Assembly: GCA_964636705.1 (NCBI GenBank)
Contig: CAZWUJ010000003.1
Coordinates: 1-64,000 of the forward strand
Reading direction: 5' to 3'
Length of the DNA stretch: 64,000 nucleotides
DNA from: VXRJ01 sp964636705
Lineage (GTDB): Bacteria; Acidobacteriota; Vicinamibacteria; Vicinamibacterales; UBA8438
The translations under genes were made by a program, and so were the position numbers. The notes below the pieces were generated by a model. The model was not told the DNA's origin and made no database searches. It saw only the letters and a program-made list of their open reading frames with translations. Positions 24,326 to 32,839 of the stretch are shown one piece after another. Within the stretch, counting starts at the first letter, position 1. Every line of letters starts with the position of its first letter.

Positions 24326-25564
24326 ATGACTCGCAAGCTGAGCATTTGGAGCCTGTTGGCGCTGCTGGCGGTCGCCGTGGGATGCGGCGGTGGTGGCGGT
24401 GAAATGGCGCCGGCGGAAGAAGCGCCGATGGCGGAGGCGCTGCCCCCCACGACGGGTGACGGGGCGCCGCTGTTCGAGGTGGACCCGTTCTGGCCGAAGC
24501 CGATGCCCAACAACTGGCTGCTCGGCTCGACCATCGGTGTTGCGGTCGACGCAGACGACCATGTCTGGATCGTCCACCGCGGCAATCTGGGCGCCAACGA
24601 GATGCCGGCCGCGCTCGACCCGCCGCTTGCCGCCGAGTGCTGCTTCCCGGCCCCGCCGATCCTGGAATTCGATTCCGACGGAAACCTGATTCAGCACTGG
24701 GGCGGACCGGGCGAGGGCTACGACTGGCCCGACTCGAACCACGGGATCGCGGTCGACCACATGAACAATGTCTGGATCGGTGGTAACGGCGGCGCCGACT
24801 CGCATGCGTTGAAGTTCACGCACGCCGGCGAGTTCCTTCTGCAGATCGGTGAGCACGACCACGAAGAGCCCGACAGCATGTCGACCACGCGCTACTCGCA
24901 GGTCGCCAAGGTGTCGATTGACGCCGCGAACAACGAGGCGTACCTCGCCGACGGCTACGGCAACAAGCGGGTTGCCGTGGTGGACATGGACACCGGCGAT
25001 CTGAAGCGGTTCTGGGGCGCCTACGGGAACGAGCCGGACGACGCGGACCCGCCGCGCTTCGATCCGGACACGGCTCCGGCGAACGGCGCCGTCAACACCG
25101 AGGCGAACGCACATGATCCGCAGTTCCGCAACCCCGTGCACTGCGCCGACCCGACCAACGATGGCCTCGTCTACGCCTGCGACCGCCCCGGCAACCGGGT
25201 GCAGGTGTTCACGACCGAGGGCGAGTTCGTCGAGGAGATCTACCTCCAGACGAGAACGCTGGGCGCCGGCGCGGTCTGGGATGTCGCCTTTTCGAGTGAT
25301 CCCGATCAGTCGTTCGTGTACGTCGCCGACGGCATGAACGAGAAGGTGCACGTCCTGCGCCGCCAGCCGCTGGAGTACATCTACAGCTTCGGCAGCGGCG
25401 GACGGATGGCGGGCCAGTTCTACGGGACGCACAGCATTGCAGTCGACTCCCAGGGCAACGTCTATACGACCGAGACCTACGAAGGGAAGCGGGTGCAGAA
25501 GTTCCGCTACATCGGCATGGGCAATCCGATGGGCGACGTCGGCGTGCCTCACCCGACGAACTAG
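24326..25564 (+). CDS. NHL-repeat beta-propeller lipoprotein
   Basis: A 412-aa exported protein. The start MTRKLSIWSLLALLAVAVGC is a lipoprotein signal with Cys20. NHL-type propeller blades follow, for example GVAVDADDHVWIVHR, HGIAVDHMNNVWIGG, VSIDAANNEAYLADGYGNKRVAVVD, VYACDRPGNRVQVFTTEGEF and HSIAVDSQGNVYTTETYEGKRVQKF. The fold resembles peptidyl-alpha-hydroxyglycine lyase-like propellers, but that activity cannot be concluded. ATG 24326 has an AGGAGG ribosome site (24312-24317) 8 nt upstream. A strong terminator lies directly downstream (25595-25642). Confidence 0.85.
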   Translation: MTRKLSIWSLLALLAVAVGCGGGGGEMAPAEEAPMAEALPPTTGDGAPLFEVDPFWPKPMPNNWLLGSTIGVAVDADDHVWIVHRGNLGANEMPAALDPPLAAECCFPAPPILEFDSDGNLIQHWGGPGEGYDWPDSNHGIAVDHMNNVWIGGNGGADSHALKFTHAGEFLLQIGEHDHEEPDSMSTTRYSQVAKVSIDAANNEAYLADGYGNKRVAVVDMDTGDLKRFWGAYGNEPDDADPPRFDPDTAPANGAVNTEANAHDPQFRNPVHCADPTNDGLVYACDRPGNRVQVFTTEGEFVEEIYLQTRTLGAGAVWDVAFSSDPDQSFVYVADGMNEKVHVLRRQPLEYIYSFGSGGRMAGQFYGTHSIAVDSQGNVYTTETYEGKRVQKFRYIGMGNPMGDVGVPHPTN

Positions 25565-25594
25565 GGCGCAGCCGGACCGCGGAGTCTCTTGATG

Positions 25595-25642
25595 GAGGCC
25601 GGGTGCCCGATCCTGGATCGCGGCATCCGGCCTCTTGCTTTT
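25595..25642 (+). terminator. Rho-independent terminator after the NHL lipoprotein
   Basis: A 13-bp stem (25595-25607 with 25622-25634, one G-U pair) is extended by an inner 5-bp stem CGATC/GATCG at 25608-25620, followed by TTGCTTTT (25635-25642). It separates the lipoprotein transcript from the cytochrome gene. Confidence 0.8.
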
Positions 25643-25665
25643 GAAGGGATCAGACAGGACGGACG

Positions 25666-26151
25666 ATGACGATGCGAATCATTGCCGGGTATGTAGTGAT
25701 GGCTTCCCTGTTCGTAACCGGCTGCGGTGCGCCCGAGCCTCCGCCGGAGCCGCCGCTTGACATGCGGCACAACACCCGCGATCTGATGGCCGGGATGATC
25801 GACGCCTCGGCGGACGCGCTTTGGGACGCGGTAGGCACGATACTCGACGATGACGGGGAGACCTACTGGGAACCGGAAACCGAAGAGGATTGGCTCGCCG
25901 TCACCGGCGCCGCCATGACGCTGATGGAATCCGGCAACCTGCTGATGCTCGGCACCCGCAAGCGTGACGACGAAACCTGGATCCAGTTCTCCCAGGAGAT
26001 GATTGATGCCTCGGCCATCGCACTGGACGCGGCACAACGGCGCGATTCCCAGGCAGTCTTCGACAGCGGGGAAATCGTCTACAACTCCTGCAACAACTGC
26101 CACAGCCTCTACTGGGTCGGCGACGCGCAGCGCGGACGAACGATCCGCTAG
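25666..26151 (+). CDS. Cytochrome c'-like haem lipoprotein
   Basis: A 161-aa exported protein. The N-terminus has a hydrophobic stretch ending VTGC (lipobox, Cys near 20) and a Pro-rich linker. The remainder is helical (MIDASADALWDAV, TGAAMTLMESGNLLM, EMIDASAIALDAAQ) and ends with the haem-binding motif CNNCH (C142, C145, H146). A C-terminal CxxCH on a four-helix bundle is the layout of cytochrome c' / c556. Haem would attach covalently in the periplasm. ATG 25666 was used; ATG 25672 is also possible. It converges with the DUF6152 gene, overlapping by 4 bp. The redox partner is unknown. Confidence 0.82.
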   Translation: MTMRIIAGYVVMASLFVTGCGAPEPPPEPPLDMRHNTRDLMAGMIDASADALWDAVGTILDDDGETYWEPETEEDWLAVTGAAMTLMESGNLLMLGTRKRDDETWIQFSQEMIDASAIALDAAQRRDSQAVFDSGEIVYNSCNNCHSLYWVGDAQRGRTIR

Positions 26152-26615
26152 TCGCGACGCGTCAGGTCGGCGATTGCCGGCGCAGACGGTTCGGCGCAGA
26201 GTTGCGCCTCGACATTGGCGCCCAGATCGGAGGCCGTGTCGTGCCGCGCTATGTTCAGGAGGTACAGACGGTAGGCGGCCGGATCGCGCCCCGGGTGCCC
26301 GCAGACCGCGACGGGATCCCCCCGCGTGAGCTCCGTACCATCAATGCCCGCTCTCGCGAGGCGGTCCGCCGCCCGCCACTCGACCGCCCAGGTGCGCGTC
26401 GTGCCGTTGCTGTCGGTTACACGGAGATGCAGCAGGGAGTGAGGGTTGCCGAACAGGAACGCCTCCACTTCGCCTTCGAGAACAAGCGTCCGTTCGTCGT
26501 CGTAGATCTCGGAGATAGGGTGGTGGGCACCTACCGGAAGGCCCGCCAGAAGCAGGCTGGCGACGATCGGCGCGAACAGCATCCGTCTCGTCACGCTCCT
26601 CACCCTGGCGACCAT
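26148..26615 (-). CDS. DUF6152-family secreted protein
   Basis: A 155-aa exported protein with signal peptide FAPIVASLLLAGLPVGAHH; the mature start AHHPISEIYDDERTLVLEGEVEAFLFGNPHSLLHL matches the DUF6152 pattern (His-His after cleavage, then a beta strand and an NPH motif). The family is common next to cytochromes and redox proteins, but its biochemical role is unknown. The exposed N-terminal His pair suggests metal binding. ATG 26615 was taken; ATG 26582 would shorten the signal peptide. Confidence 0.78.
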   Translation of the reverse strand: MVARVRSVTRRMLFAPIVASLLLAGLPVGAHHPISEIYDDERTLVLEGEVEAFLFGNPHSLLHLRVTDSNGTTRTWAVEWRAADRLARAGIDGTELTRGDPVAVCGHPGRDPAAYRLYLLNIARHDTASDLGANVEAQLCAEPSAPAIADLTRRD

Positions 26616-26664
26616 GATACTCCCGCTTGACGGGCAGGCGCACCTGACATTTCACTGACACGGA

Positions 26665-26693
26665 TTTACTGCCGGCCACGCCGCCGGTAAGCT
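26665..26693 (+). promoter_or_regulatory. Weak promoter candidate for the two-component operon
   Basis: TTTACT (26665-26670) and TAAGCT (26688-26693) are spaced by 17 bp. The GTG at 26703 is 9 nt further on, which again would give an essentially leaderless transcript. Confidence 0.35.
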
Positions 26694-26702
26694 CAGACTA
26701 CT

Positions 26703-27404
26703 GTGCCGTCCGCGATGCGTCTGCTGGTCGTCGAGGACGAACCGAAGGTGGCCGCCGCGCTTCGCACCGGGCTGGAGAGCGAAGGCTACGATGTCGCCGT
26801 CGAAACGGACGGCGACGCGGCATTTGCCCGTCTCGCGACCGACCACTTTGACCTCCTGCTGCTGGACCTGACCCTGCCCGGCCGTGACGGGCTTGACGTG
26901 CTGGCCACGGCCCGGCGCCTCGGGATTACGACTCCGGCGGTGGCGCTGACCGCCCGCGACACGCTCGACGACCGCATTGCCGGCCTCGACGCGGGTGCCG
27001 ACGACTACCTGGTGAAGCCATTCGCGTTCGCCGAATTGCTGGCGCGCATTCGGGCCGTCAGTCGCCGAGGGCGCCCGGCGGAGGCCGATCACCTCACCGT
27101 CGATACGCTGACCATCGACATCCCGGGGCGGCGCGTTACCCGCGCCGGCCGGGTGCTCGACCTGACCTCGACCGAGTTCGCACTGATCGCGTGTCTCGCC
27201 CGGTACGCTCCGGGCGTCGTCACGCGCGACATGCTGATTCGTGAGGTCTGGCCGGACCAGGCCCGGAGCCTGACGCTCGACAACGTGATCGATGTGCATG
27301 TCTCGCGGCTCCGACGCAAGGTCGACGCTGGGCACGGCGTGGCGTTGATCCGTACCGTACGCGGGATCGGACTGGCGCTTCGGGCCGAGGAGAATGCCGG
27401 GTGA
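26703..27404 (+). CDS. OmpR/PhoB-family response regulator
   Basis: A 233-aa transcription regulator. The receiver domain has the acidic pocket VVEDE, phospho-acceptor D55 in LLLDLTLPG, T in ALTAR and K in LVKPF. The C-terminal winged helix (about 130-228) shows LTSTEFALIACLARYAPGVVTRDMLIREVWP and the recognition-helix text VIDVHVSRLRRKVD. The domain layout resembles CusR/QseB-type regulators. Start GTG 26703 (ATG 26715 is an alternative). It overlaps the kinase start by 4 nt and the kinase overlaps the PepSY gene, so all three form one operon; the regulator probably controls that operon or a metal/stress response. Confidence 0.92.
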   Translation: MPSAMRLLVVEDEPKVAAALRTGLESEGYDVAVETDGDAAFARLATDHFDLLLLDLTLPGRDGLDVLATARRLGITTPAVALTARDTLDDRIAGLDAGADDYLVKPFAFAELLARIRAVSRRGRPAEADHLTVDTLTIDIPGRRVTRAGRVLDLTSTEFALIACLARYAPGVVTRDMLIREVWPDQARSLTLDNVIDVHVSRLRRKVDAGHGVALIRTVRGIGLALRAEENAG

Positions 27405-28765
27405 CATTCCGGGTACGGCTGACGCTGTGGCACATGGCGGCGATGGTGGTGGTGCTCGCCATCTACGCTGCCGCGGTCATCACGCTAGTCACGCGCCAAC
27501 TCTCGGACACCCTCGATGGCCGTCTTCGCAGCGACTACCGCTGGGCGACCAGCATGGCCGAGCGGACTCCGGACGGCTCGCTCACCTGGTTCGAGGGAGA
27601 TCCCTGGAACGAGGAGAGTCCCTGGCTCCAGGTCTGGACGCCGGACGGGCAGGAACTCTTCCGGACCGCGGTTGCCTGGCGGCTGCCCGTGCCGGAGAGT
27701 GAAGGGCTCGCCGGTGCTCCGGATGGACGAGTCGTTGCGGTTCCGGCGGAACCGGCGCCATTCCGTATCCTGACCGACCGGACCGTCGTCGCGGGCGATC
27801 CCGTGGTGATTCAGGTGGGCCGTTCCGAGGCGCTGATGCGCGAGGAGGTGCGCGACCTTGCGCTGTTGCTGATTCTCGGTCTGCCGCTGAGTGTCGCCGC
27901 GGCAGGGCTGGGAGGCTACTGGCTTGCCCGCCGGGCGCTGGCGCCGATCGATCGGATGACCGCACGCGCCCGCGAGATCACGGCCCGACGCCTGCACGAT
28001 CGCCTTCCCGTCGATCATCCGAACGACGAACTGGGCCGGCTGACCATCGTCTTCAACGAGATGCTGGCGAGACTCGAGTCGTCGTTCGCCGAGATGCGCC
28101 GCTTCACCTCGAACGTGTCGCACGAACTGCGCACGCCGCTCACCGCCATCCGGAGCGTCGGCGAGGTATCGCTCCGGGGCCGCCCCGATCAGGCGGCGTA
28201 CCGCGCGACGATCGAGAGCATGCTGGAGGAGGCCGATCGCCTCGGCACGCTGGTCGAGCGTCTCCTGACCGTCGCTCGGGCCGACCATGGCGACCGCCCG
28301 CGCGCCGACGAATCCATCGATCTTGGGATGCTGGCCGACACGGTGGTGGAGCAACTCGCGGTGCTGGCGGAAGAGAAACAGCAGTCGCTCACCGTGACTC
28401 GCAACGGCTCGCATCCCGCCTGTCGTGGGGACCGGATCGTGCTGCGCCAGGCGCTCGTCAACCTGGTAGACAACGCCATCCGCCATACGCCGCCGGGCGG
28501 CGCCATCGACGTGCGCGTCGACGCGGAGAACGGCGACTCGCTTCTGGAGGTGCGCGACACTGGACCCGGGGTGCCTGAGGAGTCGGCGATGGCGCTGTTC
28601 GACCGCCTCTACCACGATCCGGGAGATCCGGCCAACGGCGTTCCGCCCAAGGGGCTGGGTCTGGCCATCACCCGCTGGGCGGTCGAAGCGCACCATGGAC
28701 GGCTCACGTACTCCCGGACCCCGGCCGGAGAAACCGCGTTCCGCATATCCCTGCCCTCCACATGA
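27401..28765 (+). CDS. Sensor histidine kinase of the adjacent response regulator
   Basis: A 454-aa membrane kinase. It has one TM near 10-30, a periplasmic sensor of about 125 residues, a second TM near 150-170 and a HAMP region (RRALAPIDRMTARAREI). The dimerisation domain has phospho-acceptor H241 in VSHELRTPL. The ATPase domain shows the N box NLVDNAIRHTPP, G1 DTGPGVP and G2 GLGLAI. Start GTG 27401 sits in a GTGA overlap with the regulator. The heavy-metal-sensor style layout fits its partner, but the signal is unknown. Confidence 0.92.
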   Translation: MTFRVRLTLWHMAAMVVVLAIYAAAVITLVTRQLSDTLDGRLRSDYRWATSMAERTPDGSLTWFEGDPWNEESPWLQVWTPDGQELFRTAVAWRLPVPESEGLAGAPDGRVVAVPAEPAPFRILTDRTVVAGDPVVIQVGRSEALMREEVRDLALLLILGLPLSVAAAGLGGYWLARRALAPIDRMTARAREITARRLHDRLPVDHPNDELGRLTIVFNEMLARLESSFAEMRRFTSNVSHELRTPLTAIRSVGEVSLRGRPDQAAYRATIESMLEEADRLGTLVERLLTVARADHGDRPRADESIDLGMLADTVVEQLAVLAEEKQQSLTVTRNGSHPACRGDRIVLRQALVNLVDNAIRHTPPGGAIDVRVDAENGDSLLEVRDTGPGVPEESAMALFDRLYHDPGDPANGVPPKGLGLAITRWAVEAHHGRLTYSRTPAGETAFRISLPST

Positions 28766-30294
28766 TGCTGCGCCGCTGGCTGATCTGGACCCACCGCTAC
28801 CTGGGCATTCCCCTCAGCGTGGTGTTCGTCGTCTGGTTCGCCTCGGGCATAGTGATGATGTACACGGGCGGAATGCCGGAAATTGCACCGGCAGAGCGTC
28901 TCGAACGGATCGATCCCATTGATATCGCAGCGGTTCGGGTGACCCCGGCCGAGGCTGCGGCGCGCGGCGGCGTGGACGGAACGCCGCGCCGGGTAACGTT
29001 GCTCACGGTGCTGGCGCGTCCGGCCTATCGCTTCGATGACGTGACGGTGTTCGCGGATGACGGAGCACGACTGGCGCCCATTGGATCGGCGGCAGCGCGG
29101 ACAGCGGTGTTGCGCTATACCGGGGCGCCGGCTGCGGCAGTTGCGTACGACCGGCTCGTCGTGGATCCCGATCAATGGACGTTAACGGTTCGCGCCGCCT
29201 TGCCCGCGCACCGGTTCGTGATAGACGACGCGGCGGGGAGCGAGGCCTACGTCTCGCAGGAGACGGCCGAGGTGGTGATGCTGACCACCCGGCGGAGCCG
29301 CGCTCTGGCATGGGCGGGCGCGATCCCGCACTGGTTCTACGTCCGGGCCGTGCGGGTGGAACAGACACTGTGGTCGCGCGCCGTCGTGTGGACATCGATA
29401 GTTGGCTGCATGGTCGTGCTGCTCGGGCTGGCGCTCGGGGTAACGCAGTTCCGCTGGCGGGCCCGGGGACGCCGGATCCCGTACGCCGGATGGATGTGGT
29501 GGCACTACGTGACCGGGGTGGTCTTCGGTGTCTTCACCCTGACGTGGACCTTCAGTGGACTGCTGTCCGTGGAGCCGTTCGACTGGACGCGGGCGCGCGG
29601 GCTGGAGTTGCCGAGCGACACGCTGGCCGGGGGGCCGCTGAACCTGCAACGGTTCCCGGCGATCGAGGCGGCGGCGTGGACCCGCGCGGTCGACGGCCGT
29701 GAGGTGAAGGAAGTGTTGCTGCGCCAGGTGAACGACGAGCCCTACTACGAGGCCCATCTGGCCCCGGCCCCTGCCGCAGCGGCGGTTGCCGCCGGCCAGA
29801 TGACCGCGGGCGCGCCATCGCCGGGGACGGCATCCGACAGGCGGCTGATCGCGGCGGAGACCCTCGCGTCAAGAAAAGCGCCGTTCGACACCGCAACGCT
29901 GGTCTCGCGGCTGGAGGAAGTGGCGGGCGTTCCGGTCGTAGATAGCGAACGACTGGACTCGTACGACAACTACTACTACGGCCGGCCGGAGGACGCGGCG
30001 CCACTGCCCGTGGTGCGGGTCCGGTTCGCCGACCCGATGGAGACATGGGTGTACGTCGATCCGGCGGCGGGACGGATCGTCCGGAGCGTCCATCGATCCA
30101 GCCGGGTCGAACGATGGCTGTTCAACGGCCTGCACAGCCTCGACTTCAGCTTCTGGTACGACCGGCGCCCGCTGTGGGACATCGGTGTGATCCTGTTGAG
30201 TTTCGGCGGCCTCGCATCGAGCGGGATTGGTCTCTGGGTCGGTGTCGGGCGAATTCGTCGCGCGGTCTCGCGATGGCGGACGCCGGCTGCTTGA
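28762..30294 (+). CDS. PepSY-associated transmembrane protein
   Basis: A 510-aa inner-membrane protein. The first helix (LIWTHRYLGIPLSVVFVVWFASGIVMMY) is the typical PepSY_TM start with a conserved His. Further membrane helices are near residues 205-230, 250-275 and 475-495, with two PepSY-like periplasmic parts between. WWHYVTGVVFGVFTLTWTFSGLLS and NGLHSLDFSFWYDRRPLWD are the second and third conserved helix marks. Such proteins occur with iron/siderophore reduction or peptidase inhibition. The ATGA overlap with the kinase indicates shared translation, so it is probably a target or an accessory sensor of the two-component system. Confidence 0.85.
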   Translation: MMLRRWLIWTHRYLGIPLSVVFVVWFASGIVMMYTGGMPEIAPAERLERIDPIDIAAVRVTPAEAAARGGVDGTPRRVTLLTVLARPAYRFDDVTVFADDGARLAPIGSAAARTAVLRYTGAPAAAVAYDRLVVDPDQWTLTVRAALPAHRFVIDDAAGSEAYVSQETAEVVMLTTRRSRALAWAGAIPHWFYVRAVRVEQTLWSRAVVWTSIVGCMVVLLGLALGVTQFRWRARGRRIPYAGWMWWHYVTGVVFGVFTLTWTFSGLLSVEPFDWTRARGLELPSDTLAGGPLNLQRFPAIEAAAWTRAVDGREVKEVLLRQVNDEPYYEAHLAPAPAAAAVAAGQMTAGAPSPGTASDRRLIAAETLASRKAPFDTATLVSRLEEVAGVPVVDSERLDSYDNYYYGRPEDAAPLPVVRVRFADPMETWVYVDPAAGRIVRSVHRSSRVERWLFNGLHSLDFSFWYDRRPLWDIGVILLSFGGLASSGIGLWVGVGRIRRAVSRWRTPAA

Positions 30295-30327
30295 TGCTGC
30301 GAACCGAGTGGCACGCCGGCGTGTCTG

Positions 30328-30729
30328 TTACGTGAAGAGGACGACTTCGCGGGCCTCGGCGGCATGCCGGAGCCGCCGGTCGAGTGACGCCAGAGGAAGT
30401 CCAAGCCGTAGCGCCACCTCAAGATAGGCGCTGTCGTACGCCGACAGGCCGTACTGTCGTGCCAAGGCGACCAGCGTGTGGTCATCATGGTCACGGTCAA
30501 GCGCGAACGGGAGCTGGAGAATATCGTCCAGGATTGCGTCGGTGTCCGTGGCGCCGAGCCGCCCGCGCCTTTCGTTGACGAGCAGAGCGTTTCGCAACTC
30601 GTACCACCAAATGGCCGGTACGACGGCCCCGTCCTCCACTACACGCTGCATGGCTCGGCCGGCCATTGGGTCGTTCTCATCCGCCAGGCACCAGGACATC
30701 ACGATCGAATTGTCCAGCACAATCGGCAT
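30328..30729 (-). CDS. vapC: VapC-type PIN-domain ribonuclease toxin
   Basis: A 133-aa PIN-domain toxin that would cleave RNA with Mg ions. The acidic site is visible as D6 in VLDNSIVMSW, E in WWYELRNALL, D in YDSAYLEVA and D in LASLDRRL. The normal PIN length and the 1-nt TGATG coupling to the upstream antitoxin fit a type II module. Translation starts at ATG 30729. The target RNA is unknown. Confidence 0.9.
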   Translation of the reverse strand: MPIVLDNSIVMSWCLADENDPMAGRAMQRVVEDGAVVPAIWWYELRNALLVNERRGRLGATDTDAILDDILQLPFALDRDHDDHTLVALARQYGLSAYDSAYLEVALRLGLPLASLDRRLRHAAEAREVVLFT

Positions 30730-30974
30730 CAGAACCGATGTCCTTCGTGAATTGTCTCAATGAGCTCCGCGAGCGGAACTCGCTTCAAGCGGCGGCGGCG
30801 CTCGACGATGCGACGAGCCGCTTGGCTGACGGCTTCGCCATCGGCACCCTGTACGGGTACCAAGCGGGCTACTGGCCGGCCGCGCCTCGTGATGATTACA
30901 CTCTCGCCACGAGCGATTCGATCCAGCAGGCGAGGGAGATGGGTCTTGGCTTCGTAGGCGCCCACTCGTTCCAT
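30729..30974 (-). CDS. Phd/YefM-type antitoxin of the VapC toxin
   Basis: An 81-aa antitoxin. The fold mark MERVGAYEAKTHLPRLLDRIARGESVIITRRGRPVARLVP is a Phd/YefM dimer and DNA-binding domain; the basic C-terminal tail would cover the toxin active site. ATG 30974 was preferred over ATG 30998 because the family starts here and GAGAG lies about 10 nt upstream; the longer start would begin only 8 bp from the operator palindrome. Phd-type antitoxins repress their own operon, which fits the 16-bp palindrome just upstream. Confidence 0.88.
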   Translation of the reverse strand: MERVGAYEAKTHLPRLLDRIARGESVIITRRGRPVARLVPVQGADGEAVSQAARRIVERRRRLKRVPLAELIETIHEGHRF

Positions 30975-31005
30975 GGTGACTGAACTCTCAATGACCAACT
31001 AGTCT

Positions 31006-31021
31006 GATAGACCAGTCTATC
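31006..31021. promoter_or_regulatory. Palindromic operator candidate for the toxin-antitoxin operon
   Basis: GATAGAC-CA-GTCTATC is a perfect inverted repeat of 7-bp arms with a 2-bp centre, 32 bp upstream of the antitoxin start. This is the expected place for autoregulatory binding by a Phd-family dimer. Confidence 0.6.
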
Positions 31022-31083
31022 CTTCCGTGGGTTGAAGCAGCAAGCGCCGATCCCACTCCCCGTGCGCGGGAAAATTGGCGGAC

Positions 31084-31857
31084 TCACGCGGCGCCGGCGA
31101 CCGCGACCAGCCACTGACCATCGACGCAATGGACGGTAGCGCGGACGCCGTAGACCTGGGCGATCCGATCCGCCGTCAGCGTCGCCTCCCGCGGGCCGTC
31201 GGCGACGATGCGGCCCGCCGCCATCCAGGCGAGACGGTCGGCGAATCGGGCGGCCAGCCCGATGTCGTGCGTCACGACGAGAACGCCTCGGCCGGCATCG
31301 GCGCTCGTGCGCAGCAGGCGCATGACTTGGTGTTGGTGTAGCGGGTCAAGCGCCGCCGTCGGCTCGTCCGCGATGAGCAACGACGCCTCGGCCGCGATCG
31401 CCCGGGCCACATGCACGCGGGCCAGCTCGCCGCCGGAGAGCGTAGTCGCGGCCCGGGTCGCAAATGCCGTAAGGTCACAAACTCCAAGGGCGCGCTCGAC
31501 GGCCGCGGCGTCGACCGTCCGCAGGCGGCCGAGCGCCACCCCATGGGCGAAACGTCCCAGCGCTACCAGGTCGCGGACTCGGATCGGCCAGGCGAGGGGG
31601 CGCACCTGCGGCAGGTAGGCGATTCTGCGCGCCCGCTCGGCGGCAGCGAGCTGGGCTGGATCGTCCCCGCCAATCACCACGCTCCCACCGGTGCGCGGCA
31701 CCGAACCGAGCAGGCCGCGCAGGAGCGTCGTCTTACCCGCGCCGTTCGCGCCGAGCAGCGCAACCAGCTCTCCCGGGCCCACGCGCAACGAAGCGTCCAC
31801 GACCACCGTTTGGCCACCAAGCGCGACGCTCAGTCCGCAAACAGTCAGATCAGGCAT
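31084..31857 (-). CDS. btuD: ABC transporter ATPase, cobalamin/iron-complex type
   Basis: A 257-aa cytoplasmic ATPase that drives import of a corrinoid. Walker A is GANGAGKTT, the Q loop LPQVRPL, the signature LSGGELARVHVARAI, Walker B LLIADEPTAALD and the switch VTHD. Its start overlaps the permease stop by 8 bp. Family membership alone allows haem or siderophore as cargo; the cobalamin riboswitch upstream of the operon makes vitamin B12 by far the most likely. No other corrinoid genes are in the window. Confidence 0.9.
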   Translation of the reverse strand: MPDLTVCGLSVALGGQTVVVDASLRVGPGELVALLGANGAGKTTLLRGLLGSVPRTGGSVVIGGDDPAQLAAAERARRIAYLPQVRPLAWPIRVRDLVALGRFAHGVALGRLRTVDAAAVERALGVCDLTAFATRAATTLSGGELARVHVARAIAAEASLLIADEPTAALDPLHQHQVMRLLRTSADAGRGVLVVTHDIGLAARFADRLAWMAAGRIVADGPREATLTADRIAQVYGVRATVHCVDGQWLVAVAGAA

Positions 31858-32839
31858 TGCGGATGCTTCGGCGTGCCGCGATCCAGATGAAAAACGGCGC
31901 GCCGATCAGCGCCGCCACCACACCCAGACGCAACTCCGCGCTGGTAGGCGCGATGCGGACGCCGATGTCGGCCAGCACGAGGATCAATCCGGCCAGGAGC
32001 GCGGATGGCGCCAGTGTCCTGGCCGGGTCGTGATCGACGAGGGGGCGCACCAGATGCGGTGCAACGATGCCGACGAAGCCGATGGCACCGGCGACTGAGA
32101 CCGCGGCGCCGGTCGCCAGTCCAGCGCCGACAACGACGCGGCGCCGGGCGCGCGGGAGGTCGACACCGACACCCGCCGCCGCCTCTTCGCCCAGGGTGAG
32201 GGCGGACAGGTTGCGCCGCGACAGCGCCAGCAAGGCGAGCCCGCCGATACCGAACGGCGCGGCGAGCATGAGGTCGGCAAAGCTCCGGTTCGCGACCGTC
32301 CCAAGCGTCCAGCTCAGCATGTCGGCAAGCGTGAAGGGATTCGGTGCGAAGTTCAGCAGAAGCGCCATCATCGCGCCGGCAAAACTGGACAACCCGATGC
32401 CGACCAGGATCAGCGTCACCATCGATCCGACGCGGAGCGCGGCGACCGTCAGCAGGGCCGTAGCGGCAAGAGCTCCCGCTATCGCGGCAAGCGGCATCGT
32501 GAAGGCGCCTACATCGACGAGTCCGTAGTAGATGACGAAGGTCGCGCCTAGCGACGACGTGGCGGAGACGCCCAGCACGCCCGGGTCGGCCAGAGGATTG
32601 CGGAGCAGCCCCTGCATCGCGGCGCCCGAGGCGCCGAGCGCGGCGCCCACCGCGAAAGCGGCGAGGGCCCGCGGCAGGCGGATTTCCCATACGACGATCT
32701 GATCGCCGGGCGATCCGGCGCCGGCGAGCGCGGCGGCGACACGGCCGAGGCCCAGCGGTGTCGATCCGACCAGGCATGCGGCGACGATCGCGGCCACGGA
32801 CGCCCCGGCGAGCCCCCAGAGAAGCACGCGCCCGGTCAA
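31850..32839 (-). CDS. btuC: FecCD/BtuC-family permease
   Basis: An integral membrane permease of about 329 aa with roughly ten helices. Typical text includes GSTPLGLGRVAAAL, IRLPRALAAFAVGAALGASGAAMQGLLRNPLADPGVLG, MLSWTLGTVANRSF, and GFVGIVAPHLVRPLVDHD, the coupling segment that contacts the ATPase. I chose TTG 32839, which overlaps the BtuF stop as TTGA with GGTGGAG upstream. A longer start at 32893 would overlap btuF by 58 bp, and GTG 32827 is another option. Confidence 0.9.
   Translation of the reverse strand: MTGRVLLWGLAGASVAAIVAACLVGSTPLGLGRVAAALAGAGSPGDQIVVWEIRLPRALAAFAVGAALGASGAAMQGLLRNPLADPGVLGVSATSSLGATFVIYYGLVDVGAFTMPLAAIAGALAATALLTVAALRVGSMVTLILVGIGLSSFAGAMMALLLNFAPNPFTLADMLSWTLGTVANRSFADLMLAAPFGIGGLALLALSRRNLSALTLGEEAAAGVGVDLPRARRRVVVGAGLATGAAVSVAGAIGFVGIVAPHLVRPLVDHDPARTLAPSALLAGLILVLADIGVRIAPTSAELRLGVVAALIGAPFFIWIAARRSIRNA

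Noticed and set aside
23051..25552. An 833-codon open frame on the minus strand
   Set aside because: It lies antisense to the sugar dehydrogenase and NHL lipoprotein, has no recognisable domain and is rich in His/Arg/Val as expected for a GC-rich shadow frame.
30312..30323. CACGCCGGCGTG palindrome between the PepSY gene and vapC as a terminator
   Set aside because: It has no loop and no T run, so it cannot form an intrinsic terminator as it stands.
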